Part shown: in pieces, positions 12,087-26,800 of the stretch
How positions within the stretch are numbered: the first letter of the stretch is position 1
How the letters are laid out: each line of letters starts with the position of its first letter
Origin: Vespa crabro
Lineage: Eukaryota > Arthropoda > Insecta > Hymenoptera > Vespidae
Length of the DNA stretch: 64,000 nt
Assembly (NCBI RefSeq): GCF_910589235.1
Contig: NC_060956.1
Coordinates: 14,688,499-14,752,498 of the forward strand
Direction of reading: 5' to 3'
Translations under genes and position numbers: made by a program
The notes under the pieces: model-generated
Seen by the model: the letters and a program-made list of their open reading frames with translations, nothing else
Told to the model about the DNA's origin: nothing
Database searches by the model: none

Positions 12087-15000
12087 CTTTTTTTTATGGC
12101 CCATGATTTTCTATCTCATCTATTTATCTTTGTTTATCTAGCTTAGAAAATTCTGTTAGAACAAAACATTTTATCATAAAATCAGTACGTTTGGTTATGT
12201 GTGTATGTATCATATATATCAATGTGTATATCTATATATATAGTGGAGGTAACTTAACGTTTGCTAATCGTAAAGCCTTGCATTCATACACATTGAAATC
12301 TTAATCTATCATTGGGTTTATTCTAGATTGCACAGAGCTTATTGTTAGCCGATTAAACTTGTTGCGACAAATGAGATATAATAAATATTCCTACTTGATG
12401 TCATAAATTAATTTGTAAATGCACTAGAGCTTACGTTCGATAATTCGAATGCTTCTACGTTAAATTAGATTCTAACGAAGCTTTGTACAAATTCTTGAAG
12501 AAATAAGCGTGTCAGATAAGCGTGCGAACGATTCGATGTATCATGGGTTAAAGGTCGATGCATGGATCACGAGACACTGTGTTATTGATAGGAAAATCAG
12601 TAACTTGTGAAATAAATCAAAAATGAATTTTTTCAAATATATTAAAAATTATTGAAGTTTGAATATATGTATGATTCGAAGGACAGTCGAGTTAACATTC
12701 TAATATCTTATGGAATTAGCTTTTAAAATCTACTATAAAACAATTACCATAATTAACGTTATTATGAGTGAAATTATATCTCAATTATGTTGGCTCTTTT
12801 ATTTTACAGAAGAAAATTTCTATAATAAATAAATAATTTCAATTGGTAGGAAAATCAGTAACTTGATATAAATCAAAAAAATGTTTTATAAAATAAATAA
12901 AAAATTACTGAAATTCGAATATACATATGATTTGAAGGACAGTTGAGTTAATATTTTAATTTATGGTCAAATTAACTCTTAAAAGTTATCAAAAAAAAAA
13001 GATCAATATAATTAATATTATCATAGATAGCATTGTACATCGGCATTTTTTAATTTTTATTTTGATAACTAATAAGAAAAAGAAATGAAATAAAAATTCA
13101 AACATTTTCTTATTACATAGTATTATGAAATTATGATATTATTATGATCTTTTATTTATTATAAAATAATACAATTTCATAAAAATAATAAAATTATACA
13201 CGAATTAATTTTGTTGAATATTCGCAAATAAAACATTGAGAATGAAGAAATTTATTTATATTTTTAAAGAAATTTAATTATGTTTCATTCTTTTCTTATC
13301 AGGATGAAATTTTACGAATAATTTTTAAGGATTAAGCATTATTAAAATAAACGATCGTATTTCTCTCTCTTTTATTTTTCTATTTATTCTTTTCTTTCGT
13401 TATCGGGATCTTTTTTCTATCTGCACAGAAAGTGCTGCTCTCCATCGCAGATCCATGGGACGACAAAGTAGCCAGTGTCAATCCGATTGGACTGGCCGAA
13501 AGACGAGGTGTCTCTCTTTCGATATTACCCTCTCATTCTCAGGATATGAATTTTCTTCAAGATTGGCCAATCGTAAGTGGGTCAATGAGAACACCTTCAC
13601 CTTGGTATAAACCCTCTGCTAAATCTAACACCGATATTGTTACGCAAATACGAAGCGAGAGAGATTCAAATTTTTGGAATTCTCATGAGAGGTACCTCCA
13701 TTATTTTTTTTATTTTTATTCACGAAAGTTCAGATGGGACAGATGAGAAAGTGAATGAATGTTAAATCGATGAGCTATGTTTATTTTTTGTTTTTCTTTT
13801 ATTGTTTAAAAAAGTAAGAAAAATTTAATTGTGCCATAAGTAATGTTGGAATTTTCATTATTTTATATTTAATAAATAGGGATAATATTCTTTATTAGTA
13901 TTTTGTAATAGTATAGTAAAAAATATTATTTATTTAGTGTAGATACTATCATAATATTTTTCAATATATTATTTAATATACTATAAAAAATTAAAATACT
14001 ATTTATATACTACTACAGCATATAAATAGTGAAACATGTTATAACTAAAACAAAGGCCAATTCTATATGCTTTACTTATATTAGATTATAAATTTTATAT
14101 TATATTGTTTATAATATTTTTTGATAATATAGTAGAAAAAAATACTAAATATTGTGTGGTTTATTTAAATACAAAATACTGAAAATTCCGATATTACATA
14201 CTTATTTTCATCCCAATAAAAAAATTGACTTATTTACAGTTCGTCTATTTCAACTAATCCTTTATATAGCATGGGTCAAACAAATATTCAAACATATGCT
14301 TTTCGTTATTATTTTTATCGTCATTTTTTTAAATAACAATAACTTCTTTATTTATATATATATATATATAAATATATATTCACAAAATTCGAGACACTTT
14401 AATATAATCCTGAAAAAAGATATCTAAATATTTGAAAAATTTATTATTGTAAAATGTTTAATATTTCTTTTTTAGTTTATACTTGAATTTGTTGTTGTTA
14501 GGATATCGATCGAGAGGATAGAAAGATCTTTAGAAAATCAAGGAAATATATCGAATAGATCGGAATCGATCGAAAGCAAGACACGAACTGGTGGGTTCGA
14601 GCGTTTGCCGTTGAGCGCTCGGGACGACAATAGATTAATCAACGGGAAGCAGGAAATTAGCTGCTATGACTGTTATGACAACGACGACGACGGTGATGGT
14701 GACGACGTTACATCGGGAGTGCGAGTGCGTTTTGAGAAGGAAAGATCGCGAAGTCGTTTCGTTGGAGTGCGATCTTGTCATTCGGAGTATGCGAATGTTA
14801 ACGGATCACAAAGTATAGATCATGAAAAATCAATCGTTGAACCGGAATTTTCTTCGATAAAATTACAATATAAAGAAGGAAATGATCGGGATGTAGAAAA
14901 AGAAAATCAAAGATCGTCTAGGAACATTGAACAAAGCGAAACGGAGATCGTTCATCGTTTGGTTGAATCAAGGTCAAGGAATTTTTGTGTCAGCGATTAG

Positions 15001-17918
15001 TTTTCTTTGGTTTAAAATACGAACGAAAAGAAAAAAAAAAAAAGAAAAAAAATAGAATATTTTGAAAATAAAATAATCATTTCTTTCTTCAGATACAATT
15101 TAAAGACTGTTGTGGAAAGACGAGCGAATAGAACAACGTCATGTCGTCGAGATCGGTTGTCCTTGATTTCCAGAGAGATCACTTTCGTAGGTAAGATAAT
15201 AATATATAATTTATTTTTCTCTTCTTTTCTTTTTGGAAGGAAAATTTTACGTGATTTTTTGTTTGCGTTTCTTATGTTGGTATTAATGCTAAATCTTCGG
15301 GTAATCGTGGCTTATTGGGATTGTTTAATATGAGCCAATGAGCGAGCCATAATAAGGGATCGGCTGGTTTCAATTTGCAGCACTGAAAGAAATTTATAAG
15401 AAATTATATTTTTTCTTTACTTTTATTTTATTTTATTTTTTAGTTTATTATTTACGATTTTTTTATAAAAAAAATTGTCATAGAATGTCACTCGAAAAAG
15501 TATCGAGTCAAGTTCAAGACGTAAAAATATTTACGAAGAAAATTGATGATTGTGATAGACTCGATGCTGGCGTTCGAATAAGCGTTAAGATCGCTAAATT
15601 AGATCGATAAAGATCAAATATAATGATTTTTACCAGAACTAAACCTTCCGTGAGAATTGGGTTGATCGTTTCCCACAAATATTCAACGAGTGATTCTCCC
15701 ATCAGCAACGGTTCAATCACAGCTGTAAGAAGCACGAAGTTAGAAGTCAATATGATAAAATTCTAATTTTGACATCGTCTTACATTCGGGAAAGAAAAAA
15801 TGTATTTCTTTCTCAGCTTTCTCTCGAGTCAAACTTCCATGTACTGCATTTTTAAAATCTTCACCTCTTCGACCGTATTTTGCTCTTACGCTGTCGGGAA
15901 AATATAATCGAGCTTCTGCGACCTAAATAGAACGAAAAGGAGTTACAATCACTTTTCCGAAGTGTCTGAAAGAAGTAACAATGTTTATATTTACATATAT
16001 TTATAATATATCTCTCATAATGATAACATTAAGCAATTATCAGAAATTAAAGAAATTTGAGATGATAAATTAGGAAAACAGTAATGAAATTATTAGAAAT
16101 TAAAGAAGTACAAGAAAATAAATTGTTAGATTAGAAAAATTACGAAATTAAATATTAGAGAAATAGAGGAAAAAATATTATTTGAGAGTACAAAGATCAG
16201 AAATTAGATGTTAGAAGAACATAAAAAACATGAATAAAGAAAATACAGATTATAAAAATAGGTATGCTATATAAAAAAAAAGAAACAAATAGAGAATATA
16301 TAGACGAAATTGGAAGAACATAAAAAGAATGTGTTAATTACTTTCATGGGTCCCATAATAAATCTCCAATCATGTACAGCTTGATGCTTAGTTAGCATGA
16401 GTACTATGATTGGAGCAGAAGACATGTAAGCAACGAGATGAGCAAACCAGACTTGTCCGTAATTATCCGAATAAAAATCTGACGCTTGCTCGGGTGTTAA
16501 TTGTAACCAACGCGTTTGACGTATCTCGAAACCTTCCTCGTATATTCGTTCCTCGATTTGTCTTCTGTAAATCATTGCTTCCGGTTTAATGATCGCTAGA
16601 GTGTGCTCGATGTCTGCTTCTTTCTCAACTTCATCTGGGAACGTCATGCATGGCTTATAAATGAACGGTGATGGTTCTTCTTCTTCTTCGTTCCCATAAT
16701 ATTTGATGGTTCGTGGACTCACGAATTTGTACTGTGATTAATGAAGAGATTGTTTATTTACATTTTTGGTTTTATGACTTTATATAATCTTGAAGTGATA
16801 TATACGTGCATCTGTATTTTAAATTATTATTTTTCCATCACGATATTAATCGTTAGTTTATTTTTGAAACGGATTTAAATTATATATTAAAATATAGTAT
16901 AATTAATACTAACGGTACATTTTATATACTACATAATAGCTGCTATAAGTATTAATATCTATTATAAATTAATGTAGTATTATACTTGTTAAAATATTAT
17001 ATCTATAAATAGACTGCGGATATTTACGAAAATATATATTTTTAGATGAAATAGATAAAGTTATGGAATTTGAGTCAGAAAGTTTTTGTCATTAAGGAAT
17101 TATAAAACTATAGTTTCTATTTGGCATATTTTTCATATTGAATATGTTTTGCATAAATTAATATTTCATGCTTATATGCATAGATTTTGCATAAGTATAT
17201 ATTTGAGTGACAATCTATCAAAATTGATGATCGATAACATGATCTAATTTGATGTTAATGGTGTATTCACATACAATGAGAAACTAAACATAGACGATAA
17301 TATGATATACTTATGATAGGTGATGTCACGATGCACATTAATTCTCTGTAATTCAATTGGATTAGTAGTGTCGTTATATCATATTTTTCAATGTTAAATA
17401 TATAATACATATGGCAATATGATATTTAACGAAATGGATTGACTTCTGTGTAATATAATTATATTGTTACAAAGACTGTTATTACAAGTAATGATCCACA
17501 AGATGAAGTCAGTTCGATGAGGAAAAATGATTTTTACAATGATATGTATGAAACTATGGTAGCTATCGACATGCCTCAGTGATACCTTAATGATAAACTA
17601 TGGAGAGAAATTTCTTTAAAAAGAACACTAATCAATATATTTCAGATGAATCTAAACTGTGAAAAAATTATTTGGAAAATTGTTACAATTTGGCTACTCA
17701 AAATATTCAAGAGATTATTGGTAATTGAAGAATATCGCGAAACCGAAAAAACGTAACCTTATTTATTAATTTGTAACAATTATTGTAATTTATTAGCTTG
17801 TTAAGCAATTATCAAAAACCATACAACTATTGTTCATGTCGTCAATACAGCAGTAAGAGTCATTATGATCAAATAGAGATGAAGATAAAGTATAATTATT
17901 ATATATAGTATATATTTG

Positions 17919-17970
<52 letters not shown>

Positions 17971-18018
17971 ATATATATATATACAATATATATATACAAT
18001 ATATATATATATATATAT

Positions 18019-18085
<67 letters not shown>

Positions 18086-18290
18086 ATATATATACAATAT
18101 ATATATCTATATATACAATATATATATATATATACAATATATATATATATATACAATATATATATATATATACAATATATATATATATATATATATATAC
18201 AATATATATATATATATATATATATACAATATATATATATATATATATATACAATATATATATATATATACAATATATATATATATATAT

Positions 18291-18328
<38 letters not shown>

Positions 18329-18431
18329 ATATATATATATACAATATATATATATATATAGTATATATTTACAATAATTACTCTATAAGAGTATATTATA
18401 GTATATATTTATATTTTTATTATACTATAGT

Positions 18432-18493
<62 letters not shown>

Positions 18494-21400
18494 TTTATTA
18501 TACTATAATATAAAAAGTAAAAGAAATAAATATAAAATATTTATAATTAAAATACTCATTTGTATAATATATATTATACTATAAGTGTTAATGCTATATA
18601 TTATTATTATATAAATTTCATATTAGATTGGATTGATCAATAAGTCAAAATTTTTCTTTGTTTCTTATTTAAATAAATAATACAGCATTCAGTATTCTTC
18701 CCTGAAAATTTCAAAATTACTTATCGACCAACCCAGTATAATTTTTTTTTTGGACACAACAATATATAGGATCATAGTTAATTTTGCGATTTGTGTTAAT
18801 CATATTATCTCTTACCAATCGACTCGAGTTGCTGGAATACTCAGACAACGAGAGTTGTTGCAACGAATTGCAACATATTACGTCGTTTGCATTTGATTCT
18901 TTCTGTAAAAATTCAATCCCATCTTTTTTATCATTCAAGTCATCATTTATACTATAAACCTCGATATTTTTTCCCGGTCTATAAGGTTTCTGACATTTTT
19001 CAAAAAGAGTCACCATTTTTGGTGTTCCCTTTTCATCGTCTTTCTCTGTTGTACAATCGCACATCTTTTCTTTTAAGATTTATTCACAATAATTACATAT
19101 TCTTAATTTTTCTTTTTTTTTTATCGCAATTAAATCTTGTAATATTCGGTCGAGAGAATTTGAGTTTAAAAAAATGCTTTTTGAAGAATGGCTTCATATC
19201 AAGTTAACGATGCGAAGTTAAATGCGATTAGAGAAGCATGCTTAGATTATGGCAACGAGTAGAAGAGAAACTCTTTGATCTTGCCGCGCATTGTTATAGC
19301 CATGGTCGTCGTTGTCGGTTGGCTACCGACACAGTGTGTATTTTTTTTTTGCGAAAGTTTACAGAGCGATAGTACGCCAGACTTTCGTGTGCTTTCGCTG
19401 CATCTGATATATACTAGAACAAAATACATACAGTTGTTAATTTAAATATTTATTGACACATTATTTATTTGATGATTTTAGTTCTTAAAGTGTTTACGAA
19501 GGGAATAAATTACTTTATTTTTTATGAGATAAAAATCATCAAATAGTACAACGGTTTGTTAATAAATATGTATTATTATTTATTTATTTTATGATTATAG
19601 TTGTTTAAATAAAATACAAGTGGTTAAATGAGATTCTCAGATAAGAATATTATAAATGGAAGAATAAAAGAATTTTGGTTTAAAAATACTTCGTAAAAAA
19701 ATGAGTCTATTACATATAAATTTTATAAATTTTATTTTAAATTATTGTTTTGATATAACTTAAGTATCATTTTTTGATAATATTGCGAATACTAAAATTT
19801 AAATGTTATCGATAAAATTTATAATCGTCAAAGATAAGACAGTTTTATTTAATTTTTTTCGCTAAAGGGAATGGAACATGACAATAATTATTTTAAATTT
19901 TCAGATAGTACGAATGCGAAGGAAATCGATGGAACAACGGAGACGAGTTTCAGACCGAATGAAAATTTTGTACAATTAACAAACACATTTAACGATTCTA
20001 CGAAGGAAGAAAATATTTCGCAAAAAACGGGAATATCTGCAGCGAGAATTAGAAAAACGAGTATATCGATGCCGAGCAAATTGGACGAGATGGATGATCT
20101 TCGTATAGATGATCGAAAGGTAATTCTCTCTCTCTCTCTCTCTTTTTAAAATTCACTATGCCTGATAAAGTTATTTATGGTACATATATTCGTTACAATA
20201 TTATGTAATAGCGAATATTTAGCTATAGAGTGTCACGAAAAATTATTTAATATTTATACTAAAATTTCGATAAATTTTATAACTAACTCATCTTAGGATT
20301 GGTAAATTTCGATTTCAATTTGCAGGATGCACGTAAAACAAAACAGATTTAACAATTGTATAGAAGTATATGTTATTTTTCCATAAAATAATTCTATAAA
20401 AAAGATCATACATAATTATATTTATATATATTTATTTGTATATTATATATATTATATATATTTACATATATTTATATAAGCTTATTAATATTTTCTATAA
20501 CTGCTACGACAAAATACTATTTCATTTTATTAACACAGTTTAATATATTTTTTTTTAATTATCGATATACTCGATATTACCGATATACTTGTTATTCGAA
20601 TTTAAATAACATATGAACTATATATATTTTTTCCATAAACCAGATATATTTATTTTCCATAAATCACATATATCCATAAATGTTTATAAAATATCTAAAT
20701 ACATAACAAACAATATAATTATCTATCGCTGTATAATAATCAGCCGTAATCGTTTTATTTTAAAATAATGAAAATTTACAATATCCATTTTCAAATTTTT
20801 TTTATACCGTCAATATTTGAGTAACTTCAAAAATTCAAAATAAGACGATCTTATTATTTTACTATTTCCATATTTATCTTTTCAATTCGTCACAATACTT
20901 TCCAAAATGAAACAATAACATCGTGTGTATCCTTGACCATTTAGTCATCATTGTCAGTATATATAAACACGAGAATAGCAAAGTCACAAAACATATTTAC
21001 GTGATAGATTTCTCATAGTTATTATTACAAAAATAAGTTTAGTTTTAAATTCGTTCGATCGAAGATCACATTCGTCCTTGCACGAATCTTCATTTTTTAT
21101 TTATACGGCGCATTTCAATCTTAAACGTATAAATACTTACATATACAAGTACATATATTTACGAAATTAAAAACGTGATTTCCAAACACAGTCTCACTTT
21201 CTCATCATTAATCTAAGTATTCTAATCGAGTTTTTATATGAACGACAAGTCCTTGAGAGCGGTGGAGAAACAACCGCTTTTAATTTCCATGAACAAAGAA
21301 GATGGCGAGGATTGTAATTATAACTCGATATGGGCTTTCGATAAGTTCGAAACCAAAACTAGGTTGGAAGCTATATATGAGGTGGGTTTAGAACGTCGTT

Positions 21401-22526
21401 AGATTCATGATGAGGAAATAACATATACAAACTGAGCCCAAAGTTTCTCAATGATTTTAAAAATCAATTATTCTTTATGAGATTTTTTAATTTTAATTTT
21501 TATAATAGTTTTAATCTTTTTCTCAAATTGTAAGTAATAAACTGCAAGCTAGACTTGTAAGACTCAATTGAAACAAAATTGGCCTAAAAAGTTTCGATAA
21601 AGAATAATTGATTTTTAATATCACCTAGTAACATTTAGCATTCTACTGTTATATTATGTATCTTAAATATAATTAATGTTTTTCTTTTCAATCGATTCTC
21701 TGTTTCATAAATAAATCAAGACTTTTGTTTAAAACATTTTTTTAGTGGATTAAATAAGTCATATTGATTGTAAAACTGATTTATTAAATTTAAACATTTT
21801 AAATATTGAAAAGATAAATTTTTCATTGATTATACAATCAGTGATTTGAAAATTATTTAATTTATATATTAAATAATATATTAAATATATTAGATCACTA
21901 GAAATATATTATTATATTATACATAAGTAAGAGTTAAAATAAAATATAAAACAATAATAATAAATTTCAATATATATATTTTTTTTCGACCATAAAAGTA
22001 ATCAATAACAAAAAATAATACTATTACGAAATAATATATATGGACGATTGGTTGATGATAAAAAAATGTTCAATATTAATGGAAAAATACCCGGTATGTA
22101 CATACTTGTTTCTATATCCGTTATTTCTTTTTTGTAAATATTTACAAAATTTGTTATTATCTAATTATTAAACCAAAGACGTCAAAAAATCTTCTGCGTA
22201 AGAAATTTTTTTCCCGTGTAAAAATTTGTTTTTCTTTCATGAAAAATGAACGAAGTAAAAGAAAAAAAAATTACATCTCGAATTTGATAATATTATCTTC
22301 AAAGTATAAAATCTGTCAAAGTGTGTTCTTTCAATTATGCAACACTTAACATCCTTCAACCATGTTAATGCAGGATCTTTGAATGCGTAGATGCAACGTT
22401 AGCGCAAAGTTCACGTGTATTAGTTGTTCGTGTTCGTTGGAGTGACAAGCAACTCGTTTTTTCCCGTCTCGTAAATTCTACGCAGGAAGTCTGGCCAGCT
22501 TGTAAATCGTCTTTAAGAGAGAAAGA

Positions 22527-22596
<70 letters not shown>

Positions 22597-23038
22597 AATA
22601 AGGTCGCGATCAAAGTGGGAGTGGGAAGAATTGAGACATGAAGAAGGACACAAATAAAACTTACTCGGTGATAACGATTCGTCGATCTTCGGTTCGAGTT
22701 TTTTACTTTCCATATCTCTATCCCATCGATCGAGATCGATTTCTTTATCTAAATAATTTAATCATGACAAAAAATATTATAGTTTAAAGTAAAACTATTT
22801 AATATTAGAAATGAATTTGACAAGTTTTTTGAACAACAAATTTATATTTATTTATTTAGAATTTTTTGTTTTTTTTTTATTATTTTATTGTTGCTTATTT
22901 TATCGTATAATTAATAAATAAGAGATAGTAATTCCTTTATTTAATATTTTTTAAAGTAATTTTATAAATAAGATGTGATTGTTATTTTCACGAATGTTTG
23001 ATAAATTCCAAAGAATTTTTCTCATTTATTTGTCTTTA

Positions 23039-23097
<59 letters not shown>

Positions 23098-23745
23098 ATC
23101 TTTGATAATTACTCAGGTGTGTTCTTCCAGGGTACTGCATCAAAGTTTACAAGAGCCGAGAGTGACAGTAGCAGTGTGACTTTCAGCAACAGTTGCTCGA
23201 CACCAAATGGAAGCTCTCTCGGTTCTGAAACGGAAGAGGAAGCCAATGACGAGGAATTAGCAAAGTATGTGTTTAATATATCGATATATATATATCTTTT
23301 TTCAAGTGACCTTAAGAATGTTTTTTTCCAATGAGAAACACGCGTTTACCATTTTACCGATGCTCTTACCGTACCTCGATTTTCACTGAAAGTGGATTTA
23401 TCCGGTTTTCTTTCGATCTGTCTGTGTGTGTGTTTGTGTGTATATATATTTATGCACGCATGTGTTTCGTTTAGAATGTGCGAAAGCGTTCTTGAAAACG
23501 TAATTATAAAAACTAAAGAAAAAATTAAAGAACCAGTTTAATAGGACGATTTGAGAGAAATAAAACATTATTAATTATCAAAACCAACGTTTTGATCGAT
23601 GATCAAGTTCTTCGAATAAATTAAAAATTAATTAAAAATTAATTATAATGAATAATAAATTAGAGTTAGTTAATTAATATTTTAAATTGTAAGTTAGTAG
23701 AATAAAATGGACGTAAACAAGTTTTTAATTTAATTACATTATTCC

Positions 23746-23812
<67 letters not shown>

Positions 23813-26800
23813 AGAAAATATGTAATTCAATAACATTATTCGTGTTTTAAGACGAATTAAAAAATATATAGATAAAAAAGCATTTAATTTAATAAAATTA
23901 TTCGTTCTAAAATGAATTAGAAAATACATGGATTCTTTTTATCGATTGTTCGATTTTATTAGTTAAAATGATTTAACGTAAACGATTTGTCCGTAAGTGT
24001 AGTAATACTTTACTACTAAGTGTAGTAAAACTATAATAATAAAGAGTTCAATTTTCCATCGAATGAAGATATAAAAACGAGTTTACAGTCGTGAACGGGT
24101 TTGGATTCGCTCGAATTACCTATTGAGTGTTCAAGGCCATTCGGAGGATCATCGAGACGAGTTCGACCTCCTTTATATCGCCCGAGGGTTATCACTAGTC
24201 TCTTACTCTCGGAGTCTTTTCCCCGCATACGAGAAAATCGACAGTCGAGTCTCGTACATACGTGACAAACGTTTACTGTTCTCATTTAATCTAGTTACAG
24301 TATTTCTCTTGTTTTACTTATTCCCGATGCATTTGTTACAAATGATCGGAAATTTGACGATGATAAGATCAAGCAGAGTTTCGCAAGTTTATTTCGATCA
24401 TTCTTGTCGATGTTTATTAAAATAATTGTGTTATCATATTTTTTTTTTTTTCTTATTTTCATTTTGTATAACGTGACTTCATCGATCAGTTTTTAAAATA
24501 GATGAGATCATTTAATTAAAGCTAAAAAGTTCGACTACCATAAGACGCAAGTGAAAAAAAAAGATCTATCAAAATGATGCCTAGATACGATGTTGGAAGT
24601 GCGATTTCATTACAGAGGTACAGCTCAAGTGTGTTGTTATTATTGTTATTGACAGAAAAAGTATTTGGTTAGTTGATAAGTAATTTCGGGATTTTTAATA
24701 TTTCATATCTAAACAAATTATATTAATTTTCTTTTTACCATAAATATTATTACCAGTATTATAACATTAAAATAATTTGTTTAAATCTAAATAAATCGAC
24801 ACTAGTATTTTATTATATTGTATAAATATTATTATTAATGTTATGGTATTGAAATAATTTGTTTTTGTTAGAATCTAAATAAATTATATTAAATATGATA
24901 TAAATAATTATATAATATCTTAATAAACAGCATTAGTATTTTATTATATTACGAAAGTAAATATTATTTAGTATTAATACTATAGTATTCAAATGATTTA
25001 TGCATTTTTGTCTAAATTCAAATAAATCATATTAAATATAATATAAATAATTATATATATTATTAATTATGCTCTATCTCTTCTATAATAATATATTAAT
25101 ATATTAATCAATATTATATTATATTAGAGAATATATTGTATTGTATAATAAAATATTCATATTATTTATTTAGTTATAAAATCCAAAAAATTGTGAAATT
25201 ACTTACTGACCAATTCAATAAATTGTCAAATTTCGCAGAAATGTGAAAATTATTTAATATTACTATTTTCTTTGTGAAGAATACCATTGCAAGCACCTCC
25301 AAGAAGAAAGAGTAGAGCTGCATCACCATCTATGTCACAAAAGCTTGGTAACGAACCCATAGATCTCCCAGGTGGAGCACAAAGTACCAATTCGACAATT
25401 ACCAGTGTTAATAGTATAAGCAGCTTGCTCAAAGAAAAACTTCAATTGTCAATTCCACAAGCTTTACGAAGTAGTAAAAAACGACAAAATGCGGACTACA
25501 GGTATTTACATTATATGCTATGTACATTTACATTATTTTGTTGATTGTATTTTCAATATCGATTTTTATTTTTAATATGATTTGTAGACTCCGATCGTTC
25601 GTTGGAATATTATTTCTATGTGTGGTCTTCCTCGTTGGATTTGCCCACATTTATTACACGCAACATGTTCTACAAAGAGCATACTTTGACAAGTTCAGGT
25701 AAGTATTTTAATTTTTTCATTCACTTCAAATATATAGATATTCGATCAAATTATCGATATATTCGTACAAATTTTACGAGGAAGTAAGTACTTAATGGGT
25801 TTAATAAGGGTTATTTTCTAATAATGATTTAACAATATCATTTTTCGAGGAGAGATAAATAAAAATGATATTTTATTGTCTCTGTATCGCTTCCGTTCTC
25901 TCTCTTTTTTAGATTCAATAAGAATGAACGAGTGATGCACGTGTACAGTAGTACCGGTTCAGAAATTATTGCTGCTCGATTGGGAGAAGGTATACCAGCT
26001 AATACAGGAGTCTTTCCTTGTCTACCACATCATCAACGACAAGATTCGGTCTGTCTTGAATGGCTACAACAAACGCGTCTTTATTTAGCTCATACAAAAC
26101 GCGAGGACATGCATTGTTATCATGTCACTTGGCAGAGTTTGAGTCCTTATTATAATCCAAAAGATTGTTTTGATTGGTCGACGAAAAGAGGACATTGGTA
26201 TGGTGCAGGACAGATTCAAAGTATGTCATATCCTTTGGAACGTGGCCGATTAGATCTGAGCCCTTTCATAACCGGTGATATCAGGAAACATTCTTTCGGT
26301 AACGTTTTGAAGAGATATTTTCTCAACTCGAAAGGAGCCACCATTTTAATAGATCCCGAAACGCCTCTTTATGTTTCCATCAATGCCAATCGTAGTAATG
26401 ACTTTTGTCTCCAGGCCAAGCACGATGCTTTTGCCTATATCAATCATCTAACGCCAATGCCACAATTAAATTATACCATTTGTGCTACCGACAACATGAA
26501 GAACCTTCACTCGTCCATGGCAGAGAAATCTTTATGGGATGGATTGAAACCAGATGAGTTGCATGCCGTTCATTCTCTTCTTTCCGAACCAGTCTGGCAA
26601 ATTTCACCGACCAACGAAGCCGCAATTTATAATTATACCGAAGACGTCATAGCTTTGGGCTTTTTACGTCAAGGTCATGTATTACTGAGCGAGGAGTGGC
26701 AACCCAGTCCAGGTGACTTCGTTTTAGACGAAGATCGTTTTCCATCGATGGAAGAAACTATTAATATCATTCATCGGCGTGGTTTCCGAATCGTTTTTAG

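Noticed and set aside
14972..15000. Stop codon at 14998 as the end of a separate gene
   Set aside because: Splicing from 14972 to 15093 keeps phase through the next exons to the catalytic core, so I favoured one gene; kept as an alternative in the glycosidase entry because the donor (GTCAAG) is weak.
17480..17760. Possible degraded transposase-like protein remnant (DEVSSMRKNDFYNDMYETMV followed by stops)
   Set aside because: I could not match it to a transposase family, and the frame is broken after about 35 codons.
17793..18344. Long minus-strand frames rich in Tyr/Ile (up to 183 codons)
   Set aside because: They are translations of the interrupted TA microsatellite.
19871..19904. ATG at 19871 as a further alternative start in frame with the exon at 19905
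   Set aside because: The bases between are AT-rich with a good acceptor (AAATTTTCAG) at 19904, so they look intronic.
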